Assembly: GCA_002197995.1 (NCBI GenBank) | Contig: NGZR01000005.1 | Coordinates: 4,030,001-4,094,000 of the forward strand | From: Gaeumannomyces sp. JS-464 | Lineage: Eukaryota; Ascomycota; Sordariomycetes; Magnaporthales; Magnaporthaceae | Length of the DNA: 64,000 nt | Reading direction: 5' to 3' | Program-made: the position numbers and the translations under genes | The notes under the pieces: generated by a model | Database searches by the model: none | Seen by the model: the letters and a program-made list of their open reading frames with translations, nothing else | What the model was told of the DNA's origin: nothing | Shown here: positions 1 to 12,892 of the stretch, piece by piece | How positions within the stretch are numbered: the first letter of the stretch is position 1 | Layout: every line of letters begins with the position of its first letter

Positions 1-620
1 AGCGCGGCTTCCTCGTTTACTTTCTTTCTTGTAATCCCGTGCCACCTCCAAGCTTCCATAGGCTAAAAAGTACGATATATCGAGTTCCTGGTCGTCGGCT
101 GGGGCAAACACTTGGCCCCATCGGCAGGCCTTCTCGGCCGCCGCGGCCTGGAATACGCCAGGAGAAATGTCTCATGCCTCGCAGCCAGCGCGCCGCCGCG
201 TGTCTCTCGGTCCCCGCCACTCTCCCTATTTTAGGCCGACAAGCCGCCACCTGAGAAGCCCCAACGAGCCCGGTGGGGTCTGTGTCTCTTCAGCGGCCCT
301 GACTCTCATTCCAGCTGTCGACTTCTGCTCCTTTTTTGAGGCTGGTAAACTGGACCGTCGTCCACTTTACGTTCCTTTCGTTGGCGCTGGAAGAGTCGCA
401 GAGTGGCCAAGAGAGACACCGGCAGAAATAGAAAGGTCCAAGGGACCGTGAAAGGGGTCGGTTCGTGAGGGTACAAATCCGTCACCCCTCCGACAGAGTT
501 TGCTGCAAGGTGCACTAGGCTTCCCTCAATCCTCACGCTCTCTACGCCACGTTATCATTACATGTTCACTCTCGTTACCTTGCCAAGACCATTCTGCCCC
601 CACGGCATCGAACAACCACG
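1..620. other. upstream intergenic region of the chitinase gene
   Basis: No coding region is recognised here. The last 200 bases are pyrimidine-rich with CT runs, as in many fungal promoters and leaders, directly before the chitinase start at 621. Confidence 0.4.
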
Positions 621-2207
<1,587 letters not shown>

Positions 2208-2670
2208 GTGAATGGGGCTGCCCTGCTGCTGTCAACCGCCGTTCTGTATCCTCTCCCCATTTCCCTCTCGCTTTTTGTTGCTCATCGGGCGTCATACTCC
2301 ACAACACACGAGACCAGGAGAATCTTTTGTTGTCATATCCCACCGTTGTTATTTATCTGCTTCTACCTTCTATTTTTTCCTGGGCGTCGTCTGTGGTGGC
2401 GACGGAGCTGGCCTCGGCTTTCTGTACCTCTACTGTGAGCCGTCCCAAGCGCATCTGGCAGATTATATCGCTCGTCTCTTGGTATTTACAGCTTTTGGGT
2501 CTGGGGACTTCATCTTCGATTCTCTGCCTGTCTCCATCGTCGAGACTCTTCTCCATTCTTCCTCTTCTCGCCCGCACCTCCAGAGACAGGCTGACTTGGC
2601 TGTGTGGGGGGCCTCACGATGGTCCGCTTCATGAGGCGTGGTCTGGTCCCACGGTATCTCAGCATTCGTT
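2208..2670. other. chitinase 3' region / tRNA upstream region
   Basis: T-rich and CT-rich 3' untranslated-like sequence between the chitinase stop codon and the tRNA gene. No additional gene is seen. Confidence 0.4.
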
Positions 2671-2676
2671 GGGCAC

Positions 2677-2707
<31 letters not shown>

Positions 2708-2761
2708 TCGAACTCGGTCAAGCATATCTGAAGGTCGCCGGTTCAATCCCGGCTGGGCCCA
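2671..2761 (+). tRNA. tRNA-Phe (GAA) with an 18-nt intron
   Basis: Folds as a tRNA with D-arm region TAGCTCAGTTGGGAGAGC, anticodon stem-loop CAGACTGAAG...ATCTG and T-arm GCCGGTTCAATCCCGGC. Anticodon GAA is at 2704-2706. An intron at 2708-2725 follows position 37, the canonical place. The acceptor stem (2671-2677 with 2754-2760) pairs except for an A-G mismatch at the fifth pair; the discriminator is A at 2761. The B-box reads GGTTCAATCC. The gene lies on the same strand about 460 bases after the chitinase stop codon. Confidence 0.9.
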
Positions 2762-3817
2762 AGCAACAGCGTTGCCTTTTGGCAGCAGGTGGGCTGGTTC
2801 TTGCTTTTTTGTCATTTTTGTTCTTTTCTTCCATGTCCATTCTTCTCCGTTTCCTGCTTTCTCTTGAATTTGCTACAGTAGAACAACGCACATTTCGTTC
2901 ATAGAGCAAACGCATCTGTCGAAAGATATATATGAATGATGCCAGGGTTAGGGTTCACCCAGCTCAGGGGCTCTCCACACTCCTGCCTCCTAGGCAGAGC
3001 TTGACACCTGACAGAAGCACTCCCGTTGCATTCCCAGACGCCTAAATAAACATTTCGGCTACTTTGCCGTTAGCCTTGTGTGAGTGGAGCGCGCAATAAT
3101 CCTTGGGGGGTTCTCTAAAGAACGGACGGACGGGGCGTGTGTGTTCTGCTCCGAAACGTCACGGGTTTCGGGTCGCTCGTCTATCCTTGAATCGCAAGGG
3201 TGATGCTGCCATCTATCTTGCCACTCTTCACCGTGTTTTTTTTTCTCCCGCCCACCCAACAAGGGCGAGGTCTTCGGGGAAGACCGCATGATGGGAGCGA
3301 GGCTGAATGGTGTGGACTTGATGACACTGTGGTGACCCGTCAGTCAGTCGGTCACCTAGGCTAGCCCCGACCCCTTTTACAGGTCTCTTGGGCGGGTTTT
3401 ATGGTTACTTTTTATTTTATTTTATAGAGGTTAAGATCGCAGAAAGCTGAACGAGGTTCTCAAGCCTGTGCTTCTGGTATTGGGATCGTGCTCACCGCTG
3501 CCCTTGGTTCGAAATAAATAAACTGAAAGAAAGTAAGGAAAAAAAAGGAATACCACCAAGCCATGAAGCTCTCATCCGCGTTGGCAGATCGCCCCCTAGA
3601 CCTTCGATTAAGAAACAAACAGAACAAAAGTTATCATCAAAAGTATTTCTCGTGCATCCTTGTCCATGAGAGTGTGTGTTCAGATTGTCAACCAGGCCTG
3701 ACAAAAAGATACATACACACGTGCACCATGTGTTCCATGACACTCCACTTGGTACCCCTCATCCATTCATCGCAGAGTTGCCCTCTGGCTGAACCTCGCC
3801 GGGGTCGGAAAGAAAAA
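2762..3817. other. intergenic region
   Basis: T-rich just after the tRNA (a likely Pol III stop: CTTTTTTGTC near 2803-2812), then AT-rich tracts near 3400-3430 and 3520-3550. No gene recognised. Confidence 0.4.
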
Positions 3818-5620
3818 TTAGATCATCAAAAACACAGCCACCACAGCGGCTACACCGCCGGCGAGGGCGCCGGAGGCAGCGAGTCCCGAGGCGGCGTTCG
3901 GGTCCCCACCGCCGGGCGACTGCGGTAGGCCGCTGACTATGGTGCCGCCAGTGATGGCCGCCGCGTTAGGCACCGTCAGCGTCATGGTCTGACCACCGCT
4001 GGTGACCACCGTGGTCAGAGAAGAGGGCACCGCCGACGTGGGGACCGCGAAGGAGGTGGCGAGGGTGGTTCCTGTCGGCAGGCCCTGGAGGCTGCCGGTC
4101 GCGGCTGGGCCGCCCGTTCCGCTGGGCAGGCCCCGGAGCGCACCGGTCTGGCTACCGCCTCCTTGTCCACCGGTGGCATTGGGCAGTGGAGCCAGCGGGT
4201 CTTCGCCGCCGGAAGGGTTGGTGCCGGACGTGGGGTTTCCACCGGCGGGACCAGCAGGGGAGCCAGACTCCGAGGGAGACTCGGCACCAGGGAGTGGCCG
4301 CAGAGTGCTCTCGTCGGCGGAACCATCAGAGCCTGCGCCGGGGCCCGAGGGGTTTGTCGAGTTCCTACCCGCGCCCGGTGCCGTGCCATTGATGGCCCTG
4401 GTTGAGTTCGTGAATGGGCCCGTCGCGGGGAGAGGCAACGGTGGGGTCACAAGAGGAGCTTCGGCACTTCCGGTCGGTTGAAGGGCTGCGCCTGTGCCGA
4501 TAGGCTGCAGACCCGCTGCCCCGGTTCCGTTGGTCAGAGGGAAAGGCGCGTCGGTCGCAACGGGGATGGGAAGCAGGCCGGTAGCGCCCGACGCAGCCGG
4601 GAGGGGAAGCAGATTAGCAGCATCTGTTGCAGACGAGACGGGAAGGAGCCCACTGGCACCAGTTCCAGAGGCATCGGTGGCGGCGGCCTCGGCAGTGGTC
4701 GAGGGCTCCGTAGTGGCAGTGGCATCGGTGGCAGTGGCATCGGTGGTAGCCGCATCAGTGGTAGTAGCATTGGTGGCGGCGCCCTCAGAGGTGGCCAAGG
4801 TATTAGTGGCAGTAGCCTCTGTCGCCGAAGGGATTGGCAAAAGGCCTTCGGAATTCGTCGTGACTGAAGCTAGGGGCGCTTCCCCAGTCCTGACAGCGCT
4901 GGTTGCAACACGGTCACTGGGAGTCTGCGAGGATGACTGGGAGCCTCCTGGCGCAGAAGAGACGATGATGATACCTGCAGCGACAGAGGGAGCTGGCTGA
5001 GAGATGGTAGCATCGAGACCAGGGGCAGTGGCATCAGCCCCGAGTTGAGGCAAGCTCGTGAGCGCCGAGCTTGCCCGGGGAATCGCAGCATCAGGGGCGG
5101 CAATACCACCGATCCGGGAGAGGCTTTGGGCAGCCGAGCTGGCTGGCGGGACGATGGGAGCGAGAGGCTGCGGCGTGGACAACACGGGGGCCGCCGTCGT
5201 AGCACCCCTGGTAAGCCGTGTAAGAGTCGACGGCGGGGCTGTGGTGAGATCTGTGAAGCTCGCCAGCTCGGACGGGCGCGTGGGAGCGGGCGGGATGGTC
5301 GGCAGCGGCTCTAAAGCATCGACCGGCGGGCCCGCTGCGGCGTTGTCGTCGCCTGGCAGCGACAACAGTTCGTCTGCCACAGCACCACCTGTGGCCGGCA
5401 GGGGTTGCAGTTGTTGTCCAGCTCCGGCTCCAGCCCTAGTTGTCGCCGCCGCCCCAGCGCTAGATGTGACTCCAACCCTGCCGCCGCGCCCAACCCCGGC
5501 CTGAGGTCCGCTCGCGTTCCGGGTGCTGTTGTTGAATCGCGGGCCGGCCTGCTGGGCGCTGACTTCGCTGAGGGCCAGGCCCAGAAGGAGACCAACCAAT
5601 GTTCTCTTGGAGAAGTGCAT
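3818..5620 (-). CDS. Ser/Thr/Ala/Pro/Gly-rich cell-surface protein, probably GPI-anchored
   Basis: An intronless 600-residue reading frame. It begins with a signal peptide (MHFSKRTLVGLLLGLALSEV, Ala-type cleavage near 22) and ends with a small-residue stretch and a hydrophobic tail (GALAGGVAAVVAVFLMI), the arrangement of a GPI signal. The middle is low complexity: Thr/Ser/Ala/Pro in the first half, an imperfect T-D-A repeat block (about residues 278-315, DNA about 4676-4787), then imperfect repeats of the type GLLPIP/LPLPA and Gly/Ser/Pro stretches. No catalytic domain is recognised. Asn-x-Ser/Thr sites (NNST, NATG, NGT) suggest heavy glycosylation. A wall mannoprotein-like role is inferred only from composition. 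No frameshift is apparent. Confidence 0.75.
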   Translation of the reverse strand: MHFSKRTLVGLLLGLALSEVSAQQAGPRFNNSTRNASGPQAGVGRGGRVGVTSSAGAAATTRAGAGAGQQLQPLPATGGAVADELLSLPGDDNAAAGPPVDALEPLPTIPPAPTRPSELASFTDLTTAPPSTLTRLTRGATTAAPVLSTPQPLAPIVPPASSAAQSLSRIGGIAAPDAAIPRASSALTSLPQLGADATAPGLDATISQPAPSVAAGIIIVSSAPGGSQSSSQTPSDRVATSAVRTGEAPLASVTTNSEGLLPIPSATEATATNTLATSEGAATNATTTDAATTDATATDATATTEPSTTAEAAATDASGTGASGLLPVSSATDAANLLPLPAASGATGLLPIPVATDAPFPLTNGTGAAGLQPIGTGAALQPTGSAEAPLVTPPLPLPATGPFTNSTRAINGTAPGAGRNSTNPSGPGAGSDGSADESTLRPLPGAESPSESGSPAGPAGGNPTSGTNPSGGEDPLAPLPNATGGQGGGSQTGALRGLPSGTGGPAATGSLQGLPTGTTLATSFAVPTSAVPSSLTTVVTSGGQTMTLTVPNAAAITGGTIVSGLPQSPGGGDPNAASGLAASGALAGGVAAVVAVFLMI

Positions 5621-7754
5621 CTTTTCTGCTGCTATCTATCGGTAGACAGTAATGACTCGTTGAGTGCGATATGAAGGCGTCTTGTCAGTCAGGTGAGCCA
5701 AAAATAACTAGGCCGGCTAGACGACGATGGTGTAAAGAGCGTAAGGACTGAAGGGAAGGAAAGCAAGTGTGTCAAGAATAATACACAGAACTAAGCTGGC
5801 CGGCAGTCTCGAAATGAACGACTATCAAAGTGGGACGAGAAAAGAAGAAAAGAAGGAAAAAAAAAACAAAAAAAAGAAGGGAACGAAGAAAAGACTCCTC
5901 GACTGAGAAGGATCTCGAACAGAACAGGCAGCGATGGCGATAAAACGGGAGAAACAAGAGAAAGAAGGCTGACGGGAGGAAAGCAAGACATAGCAATAGC
6001 AGGCCCGCAAGCCGCGCCGTGTGTAAAACCCCCAGTAAAGGCTTTCCCCGGACGGTGTGGGCGTGACGAGGCCGCCTAATGTTTGATGCCCTTGCTGGGC
6101 ATCTTCTGGGTAGGGTGGGGATTCAGGGGAGGGGTGTGGTCCTGCTCCTCTGCACATCGTCTGGTGCGGGTGCGGTCTGCGAATCCGTCGGACATGGCAG
6201 TGCACAACGCCCCGTCCCTGCCGAGGAGTGCCGTCGTCCCATCTGTGCCAACAGGGTCCGTGTGACGTCGAGAGATTCTCAACCTGTTCTTTGGTCCACG
6301 AGACAGAAGTATTCTGTCCCTTTTCCTGTTGCACCAGACGAAGAAACATGTCCCGTGTGCCGCGGCAGATGCGAATAATGCATCCCGATTTCTCAAAGTC
6401 TACCCGGGTGTCTGAGAAACGCCATTCTATGCCATGCAAGGGTCCTGCCACAGCCAGCAACTTCGGCAGCGAGGGAACAGATGAGCCCACGGGGAAACAC
6501 GGGCACACAGTAAGTGCAGCATGATGAAAGACATGTCGTTGCGGCGGGCACGTCTCTTGCCCGATCTACTTCTCCGCAATTCCTTGGCACTAGACCGACG
6601 AAACGAAGATCAATGGCTGCCAAGAGCGCGAGGCCCGATGAATGGATTGCAGAATCTGCCCGGCTGGCTCGCAAACACATCACTGGATGGAGGGGTTCGC
6701 ACAAACCCACTGAACGCGCGGGACAAGAGCAGGTGGGGAGGGAGACGGAAAACGTGAAAAGATGGTGTTTTTCCTTGGCCTTCTGTGCGATGGCGGAAAG
6801 ACGGGCGTGATGGAGAAAGGGGTGTCTCGAAAGTGGGCTTGTGGGATGTCGCATCAGAAGATCAGGGGGAGCGGGAAAGCAACCGAAAGAGGACGCGGCG
6901 CCGATGCCTGGGTAAAAGGAGACACGCGGGAGAAGGAAAAAATTGGCAGATGATGTGTGCAGGGGGCCTGCGCTTAAGGTTGAAAATAAGCATGGGAGGG
7001 CAAGCCAGTTGGGATGGAGACTGAGTGGCGCCGTCACGCAGCCGGTGGCCCCCTCCCCTCGCTCCCGTCGGTTGCCGCTGGCGCAGTCCTTTGGAGAGGG
7101 CGAAAGCTGGGTGGCACTGGTGCCCGAGCGGCCCTGATTTCAAGGTGCGGCTCTGGCACGCTGCCCTGCAGCTTCTGAAACCCGCCTCGCCATTCCGCCG
7201 AGCATCCCCTGGGCTTGACCATGATGGGAATCCCTGACAAGGGTCTCCATTCAAACCGTGGGCGATGCGCGGGCACGTTGGCTGGGGAGCCGTCAACAGT
7301 TCTGACGCCGTTCAAGCTGGCATGCTCAGAGTCATGGTTTTCTTGCAGTCGTGCGTCGGTCGCGCAGCTTGTCGCTGTCTCATCCCGGTCTGCCGAGTCG
7401 CAAGGTGTCTGCAATGGATGTTGTTTCGTTTGATAGCAAGGATGTGTGTGATTGGGAGAATTGATGTTGCTTGTCACTCGCCGAAACGCCCTGCAAGCAC
7501 ACGCCACAATCCCACGTGACCTGGCACCATGACAGGCTGCTCCATGCAGGTTAAAGTGGTCGCAGACGCGTCCAAGACGCGGGGCGCGTTTTTTTCGAAC
7601 GCGTCGACCAAATGGGCTCCCCGCCAACCAGTTCCCCACGCCGGCCACATCACCACCGCGGGCGGACTTTTCCTACTCAGCGGGGAAAGCTGCAAGTAAA
7701 AGACAAAAAAAAAAAAAAAAAAAAAAAAAGGAAAACCAAAACCCAAAGACCAAA
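5621..7754. other. long intergenic region between divergent genes
   Basis: Holds the divergent upstream regions of the GPI-type protein and thymidylate synthase. Purine-rich GAAAGAAAA tracts lie at about 5828-5960. An A25 tract occupies 7705-7729, 25 bases before the thymidylate synthase start. Open frames of up to about 215 codons exist but show no recognisable domain or codon structure. Confidence 0.4.
7705..7729 (+). repeat. poly(A) tract upstream of thymidylate synthase
   Basis: Twenty-five consecutive A residues ending 25 bases before the ATG at 7755. It may be a nucleosome-free promoter element or part of the leader. Its exact length is the kind of feature that sequencing often misjudges. 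Confidence 0.8.
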
Positions 7755-8843
7755 ATGACGGCAACAGAAAGCAATTCAACTCCCAACGGTGCTGGCGCCG
7801 CCGCCGCCGCCGCGAGGCACGAGGAGCACCAGTACCTCGACCTGGTGCGCGAGATCCTCGACACGGGCGAGCACCGGCCCGACCGCACGGGGACGGGCAC
7901 CTACTCCGTCTTCGCGCCGCGGCCGCTCAAGTTCGCTCTCAACCGCGACGGCAGGCCGGTGCTGCCGCTGCTGACGACCAAGCGCGTCTTTACGCGCGCC
8001 GTCATCCTCGAGCTGCTGTGGTTCGTGTCGGGCAGCACCTCGTCGGCGCCCCTGAGCGAGGCTGGGGTGCGCATCTGGGACGGCAACGGCTCGCGCGAGT
8101 TCCTCAACTCGCTCGGCCTGCAGCACCGCGACGTCGGCGACCTCGGCCCCGTCTACGGCTTCCAGTGGCGCCACTTTGGCGCCGAGTACAAGGACGCAAA
8201 GACCGACTACGCCGGCCAGGGCGTCGACCAGCTCGCCGAGGTCGTGCGCAAGCTGCGCGAGAGCCCCTTTGACCGCCGCATCATCCTCAGCGCCTGGAAC
8301 CCGCGCGACATGCACCTCATGGTCCTGCCGCCCTGCCACATGTTTGCCCAGTTCTACGTCTCGTACCCGCGCGGCCCGGGGCAGCGGCAAGACCAAAGGG
8401 AAGGGGCGGCGGCGACACCGGCAGCAGCAGCACCATCAACCAAACCACAGAACGGAGAGGAGGCCCAGCAGCAGCAGCAGCAGCAGCAGGCGAGACCAAA
8501 GGGCCACCTCCACTGCCAGCTCTACCAGCGGTCCTGCGACATGGGCCTGGGCGTCCCCTTCAACATCGCGAGCTACTCGCTGCTGACGCACATGCTCGCC
8601 CACGCCTGCGACCTCGTGCCCGGGTCGCTGACCCACGTCATGGGCGACGCCCACGTCTACGTCGACCACGTCGACGCCCTGCGCACCCAGCTCGAGCGCG
8701 AGCCCCGCCCCTTCCCGGATCTCGAGATCGCCCGTCCGCCCGAGACGGTCGGCGACGGAAACATCGACGGCTGGAAGCTTGAGGACTTCGTCGTTAAGGG
8801 ATACGACCCACACAAGGCCATCGCCATGAAGATGTCGGTATAA
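7755..8843 (+). CDS. CDC21: thymidylate synthase
   Basis: Converts dUMP and methylene-tetrahydrofolate to dTMP and dihydrofolate. Single exon, 362 residues, no frameshift. Motifs in order: [11 protein letters not shown] (phosphate-binding Arg region), [55 protein letters not shown] with nucleophile Cys194, [20 protein letters not shown], and the C-terminal [11 protein letters not shown] low-complexity insert of about 40 residues (about 208-250, Ala/Pro then eight consecutive Gln) sits between FYVSYPRG and [11 protein letters not shown], where the compact bacterial and yeast enzymes have only a few residues. The start is the first ATG, 25 bases after the A25 tract. Confidence 0.97.
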   Translation: MTATESNSTPNGAGAAAAAARHEEHQYLDLVREILDTGEHRPDRTGTGTYSVFAPRPLKFALNRDGRPVLPLLTTKRVFTRAVILELLWFVSGSTSSAPLSEAGVRIWDGNGSREFLNSLGLQHRDVGDLGPVYGFQWRHFGAEYKDAKTDYAGQGVDQLAEVVRKLRESPFDRRIILSAWNPRDMHLMVLPPCHMFAQFYVSYPRGPGQRQDQREGAAATPAAAAPSTKPQNGEEAQQQQQQQQARPKGHLHCQLYQRSCDMGLGVPFNIASYSLLTHMLAHACDLVPGSLTHVMGDAHVYVDHVDALRTQLEREPRPFPDLEIARPPETVGDGNIDGWKLEDFVVKGYDPHKAIAMKMSV

Positions 8844-9556
8844 ACACGAGGCGTCGCTTTTCCTTGGTTTAGATCCATTTCTCCCCGAGTCTTTTTTTTT
8901 ATTTTTTTATTTTTATAATTTAATATCCTTATCTCGGAGTAGGGGCCATTATTATTCCCGGTTGGGCTCGGATAGTGGTTTTGTATTTGGCAGGCCGAGG
9001 AACCAGTAGAATGCTGCTAGATACTAGGGTTAGATATACCAGCGATGTTCTCTAAACACAGCTGACAATAGAGAGCGTTTATTTATCTTTATCTATGTTT
9101 GTTCTCTGATGTGTCTTAGTTACGTATCACCGAGGCTGGAGAGTCGAGATAGGTCACGAGCCTCCCCCTCAACATCCTTATTCCAGGGCGACGTATGGAG
9201 ATGTGTTATACATGCCTGGCCGGAGAAGTACTAAAGGAGGAAAAGGAAAAATAACACAAGAATGTCCACCGCCATCCATCGCACAGGACGGGCTGCTCCC
9301 CGAGTTCATTCTCCCCAACGCCGTATAAAGACCACCCAGAAAACAAAACCAAGAGCGGCAGAATCGTTACGTCCTCTACTGCAAGCGTGTGCACCTCGAA
9401 TTCTGGCCGAGCCGAGTATGCCATCCACAAACAGTAGTGACTAACGGGCAGCGATAGGACGGGCACCGCCACCATCGTATTAGACCATCCGCGTCCCATT
9501 CAATCGCTTCATAGCCACCCAGTCAAGTCGGGAAAGTTGGTGAGGTCAAGCCCATC
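8844..9556. other. convergent 3' intergenic region
   Basis: Contains the AT-rich 3' region of thymidylate synthase (T runs at 8890-8915) and the 3' side of the Ssr4-like gene on the other strand. No gene is recognised. Confidence 0.4.
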
Positions 9557-12060
9557 CTACAGGCCCCCCTCAGCTCCGGAAGGTGTGCTATCGCCACCTG
9601 CGCCCTCGCCGGTCCGTGATTCGCTCACGCCATGAAACGCATCTCCAAATGCCGAGTCTTCCATGTCCATGTTGAGGTCCAGGTCGTCACCCACCCCGGG
9701 GCTCCCGCCAAAGCTCGCCAGCGCATCCCCGCCTCCCTCGACGATATCACCCAGGGAGCTAAAGTTGTCTGGTGTGCCCATCGCCGAGCCTGGCTTGCTG
9801 GCACCGAGGGCCTGCGTAGGCCCGGCCACCGGGGCCCCTGCCACCGGCAGTTTGGCCTGCGGCTGCACCCCAGGGACAATATCGCTGCTGGTGGTGGTAC
9901 CAGGAACCGTAGGGGATGCGTGGGCGGACACAGTTCCTGCACCTAGAGACATCTCAGCGCCGGTGGTCTTGGGTACTACAACCCAATCGCCACTTCCCGT
10001 CCCTTGATCGGGAGCGGTAAGGGGTGTGGTTTCCTTGCCGGCAGCCTCGCCAGATGACGCGTTTGCCATGTCGACATCATGCGATGCGGTAACCGGGTGC
10101 TGCTGGTGTTGCTGCCCTTGAGGCGGCGGATGAGGCGAAGCCACCTGGGCACCAGCCTGCGGGTACCTGCATTGGAGAGACCAGCCTGCAGCTGCGGTTG
10201 CGGAGTCGGGAAGTTGTTGACAGGTGTCGATGTCGAAGAAGCGAAGCCCGTGTGCATCTGATCCAGCAGCCCGGCCGCTGTGCCTCCCATATCGATGTCC
10301 GAGTCGCCCACCATAACACCGCTGTTCTGTGAGCCCGCATGCGAGGGGTGCCGCGACATAGATGATGCAGCTGCCGGATCCGCCAGTAGGGGATCAAGCA
10401 GCGGCTGTGAGACAGGCTCGACCCTCGGCGGCTCCACCACGGGCTCCTGGTAGCCGCCGGCTTGAACCCTCCGCACATCCTGCACCTCGACAGGTTTCCG
10501 GCCGACCGCGGCCTCAACCCCGGCTGCGACCTCGTCCGGGTCTTTTCTGCGTCCGCTGGTACGCCCGCCCTCCTCCGATCCGTCAAGTCTGCCCTCAAGG
10601 CGCCAGAACTCGGACGAGGTGTCGGACGGGCCTCGCAGCTCCCTCTCGGCGCGCGTGAACAAGCGCCCCTTTTCTATCTCGGCCAGAGTCCTGGCGTGCT
10701 CTGCCTCCATGCGCTTCATCTCAGCCCGGGTAGCCTCGATCCTCTCATCAACCCGCTTCCTGAACTCGTCGGCGAGGTCTTTGTCTAGCCGTCCGACATA
10801 CGGCTTTTTGGGCACCTCCTTTTCAGCCCTCTCCCCCTGGGCCTCGAAAATTCCCTGGGTCAGGGGTGCAAGCTCGCCCTTGAGACCCAATCCTAGGTCT
10901 GGCAGTTCGATCTGACTCATCCGGTACGGTGACGCGAACACTTCCTCCATCCACTCGTGGTTCTGCGTGTACCTCGCAACGCTAACATCACGCGGCGTCA
11001 CATGATCGAATATGTCACCGCGCGAGGTATCCTCGTCGTCCTCAATTCCAAGAGCGACGCACCGCCGGGGCCAGCCATAGCGTGCTGTTGCTGAGCATGT
11101 TGGTGCTGCTGCTGCTGCTGCTGCTGCTGTTGCGCCGCGTGGCCACGGGCGCCTCGCTTGGATGGCGGGCCAGGAGGATAAGCCACGTTCTGTGGCACAG
11201 GGGGTCTCTGGACGGAGTGAGGGTCCGGAAACATGCGCGGGAGCGGGATCTGGGGGTAGTTGGCGCGGTCGTTCAGCATGAAACTCTTGCGCACAATCTG
11301 ACCAGCACGCTGCAGCTGCATCCTGAAGTTCATGATGCTGTGCGTGCGGGCATCGACCTGGATCGCGTTGGCCGGGATGTGGTCCTGCGGCTCGCTGGGA
11401 CCGTAATGAATGATAAAGAGGCTCGGATCAATCTGGTGAGGAGGCATATTCGGGTTGGGTGTCTTGCCCGGCACCAGGCGGTAGCGGCGACGCGAGTGCA
11501 TAGTGTACGGCTCGGCCATGGGCTTGAATCCGGCCTTTTGGTGGTATGTCTCTAGCATCTTCGACGTGGGGGACCATGTTAGTCATGATCAGCCGGTATC
11601 AACAAGTCACATCGGCTTTCCGAAAGGGGGGCGAGCAGGGCGACATACCAAGCCATTGCCGAGATCCTGGCAGTATGCGACCTCGGGGCCGCTCCAGATA
11701 TAGCCGTCGCTCGCGAATTCGGTGTTCAGGCGTTGGAGAGGCTGCCAGGCACAAAAAACGAAGCCGTCGGGAGGCGTGTCCAGGTATGTCCACGAGAAGG
11801 GGGCGACGTCGCGGGAGATCCTGGGGGCGGCCAGCAGCCACTCAGTCACCCTCTGGGGCTCGATCCTCTGCAGAGAGGGGTACCTGTGTGTGCTGATGAG
11901 ATGCACATGGGGCAGCTACGGCGCAATCCATCGCGTTAGCGCTCTCAGTCTTGCCTTGGCAGAGGAGTGCCGCATTGTCGCAAAGCTGGCGAGTCCCACG
12001 CGCCGCGAGGCTCACTTACCAATTGATCATGCACGCCCTGGCTGGGGGTGGCAGGTCCAT
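9557..12060 (-). CDS. SSR4: SWI/SNF and RSC complex subunit, Ssr4 (DUF1750) family
   Basis: Nuclear subunit of ATP-dependent chromatin remodellers. Coding pieces: 11649-11915 (VHLISTHRYPSL, APRISRDVAPFSWTY, FASDGYIWSGPE, QDLGNGL), an intron at 11559-11648 with a GACTAAC branch site, then from 11558 downward (ETYHQKAGF, RRRYRLVPGKTPNPN, FIIHYGPSE), a poly-Gln tract, the acidic EDDEDTSRGD and TQNHEWMEEVF, a charged coiled-coil-like part (residues RKRVDERIEATRAEMKRMEA) and a low-complexity tail. The frame loses one base near 11055-11065 and another near 10161-10166; motifs continue in the next frame each time. The first exon is uncertain: the best candidate starts at 12060 (or 12030) with a GTAAGT donor at 12019, but joining it to 11915 also needs one extra base. 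Family assignment rests on remembered motif similarity. Confidence 0.75.
11107..11132 (-). repeat. CAG triplet tract (poly-Gln) in the Ssr4-like gene
   Basis: Uninterrupted CTG units on the plus strand encode about eight or nine glutamines, followed by an imperfect Gln/His stretch. Such tracts vary in length between strains. Confidence 0.8.
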
Positions 12061-12736
12061 CTTGCCAGATAGACCAGAGGGCAGGCGACCTGATTGATGA
12101 TCTTGCTGTCGGTTGAATGCGAATGGGATCCTTTGAATTCGGGCGTGCCGATGCGCAGGCTGCTTTGCTTGCTCTTCTCGCAATCAGCATCGTCTCGTCC
12201 GATGATTCGGTACTCTTTCGCGAGCTCTGAATTTCCTCCCGGCGCGTTCTGAAAAGTGGAGCTCATGAGCTTGTGGCGCAGGGCATGGCGCAAAACTTTT
12301 GGCAACCCCAAACCGCGCCCCATTATGTGGCTGGCAATTATGTAACTACACGCCGCCCGCCTGGCCCAACAACCAATGCACCAACGTCACCTCCATGGAT
12401 GCTGCCCCATGAATCTTTACGTCTAAGGTAGGTACATGAATCACCGCCAGGCTTTCCCGGCCTCTGGGAAGCAAGCTGTCACAACCCATCCCTTTATCTA
12501 CCAGATACGCATGAGATTCTGAAGCGATATTAGTTTCCGAGTCAGGTTGGGACTAGTTCAGCCGGTGGGTGATGCGCTGGGAGCCGGGACGTTGCCGCCT
12601 CGCCCGGTCCAGTATCACAAATTTGAATTATTTGGCACAACAGAGACTTTTGAACGGGGAACGTTTGGTTCATTCTAATTTATCACCATCAACTCCTCCT
12701 TGATTTACATGCAGAGAATCTTTGTTTCGCAGTTGT
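12061..12736. other. intergenic region between two tandem minus-strand genes
   Basis: Upstream region of the Ssr4-like gene and downstream region of 6PGDH. An open frame of 98 codons (12027-12323, minus) has no recognisable domain and probably is leader sequence. Confidence 0.35.
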
Positions 12737-12857
12737 TTAGGCCGAGTATGTGCTGGCAGAGACGTTGCCGCCACGTCCAGTCCAGTTCACGTGGATATCC
12801 TGGCCCTCGGGGTATTTCGCGCTCGCAAACTCGGGCTTGATGCGGAAAGTGTGGGCG

Positions 12858-12892
<35 letters not shown>

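Noticed and set aside
2941..2960. Telomere-like GGGTTAGGGTT
   Set aside because: A single partial unit, not a tandem array.
10139..10165. A 22-nt GT...AG intron in the Ssr4-like gene to explain the frame change
   Set aside because: Too short for a fungal spliceosomal intron; a one-base indel gives a natural reading (YPQAGAQVASP).
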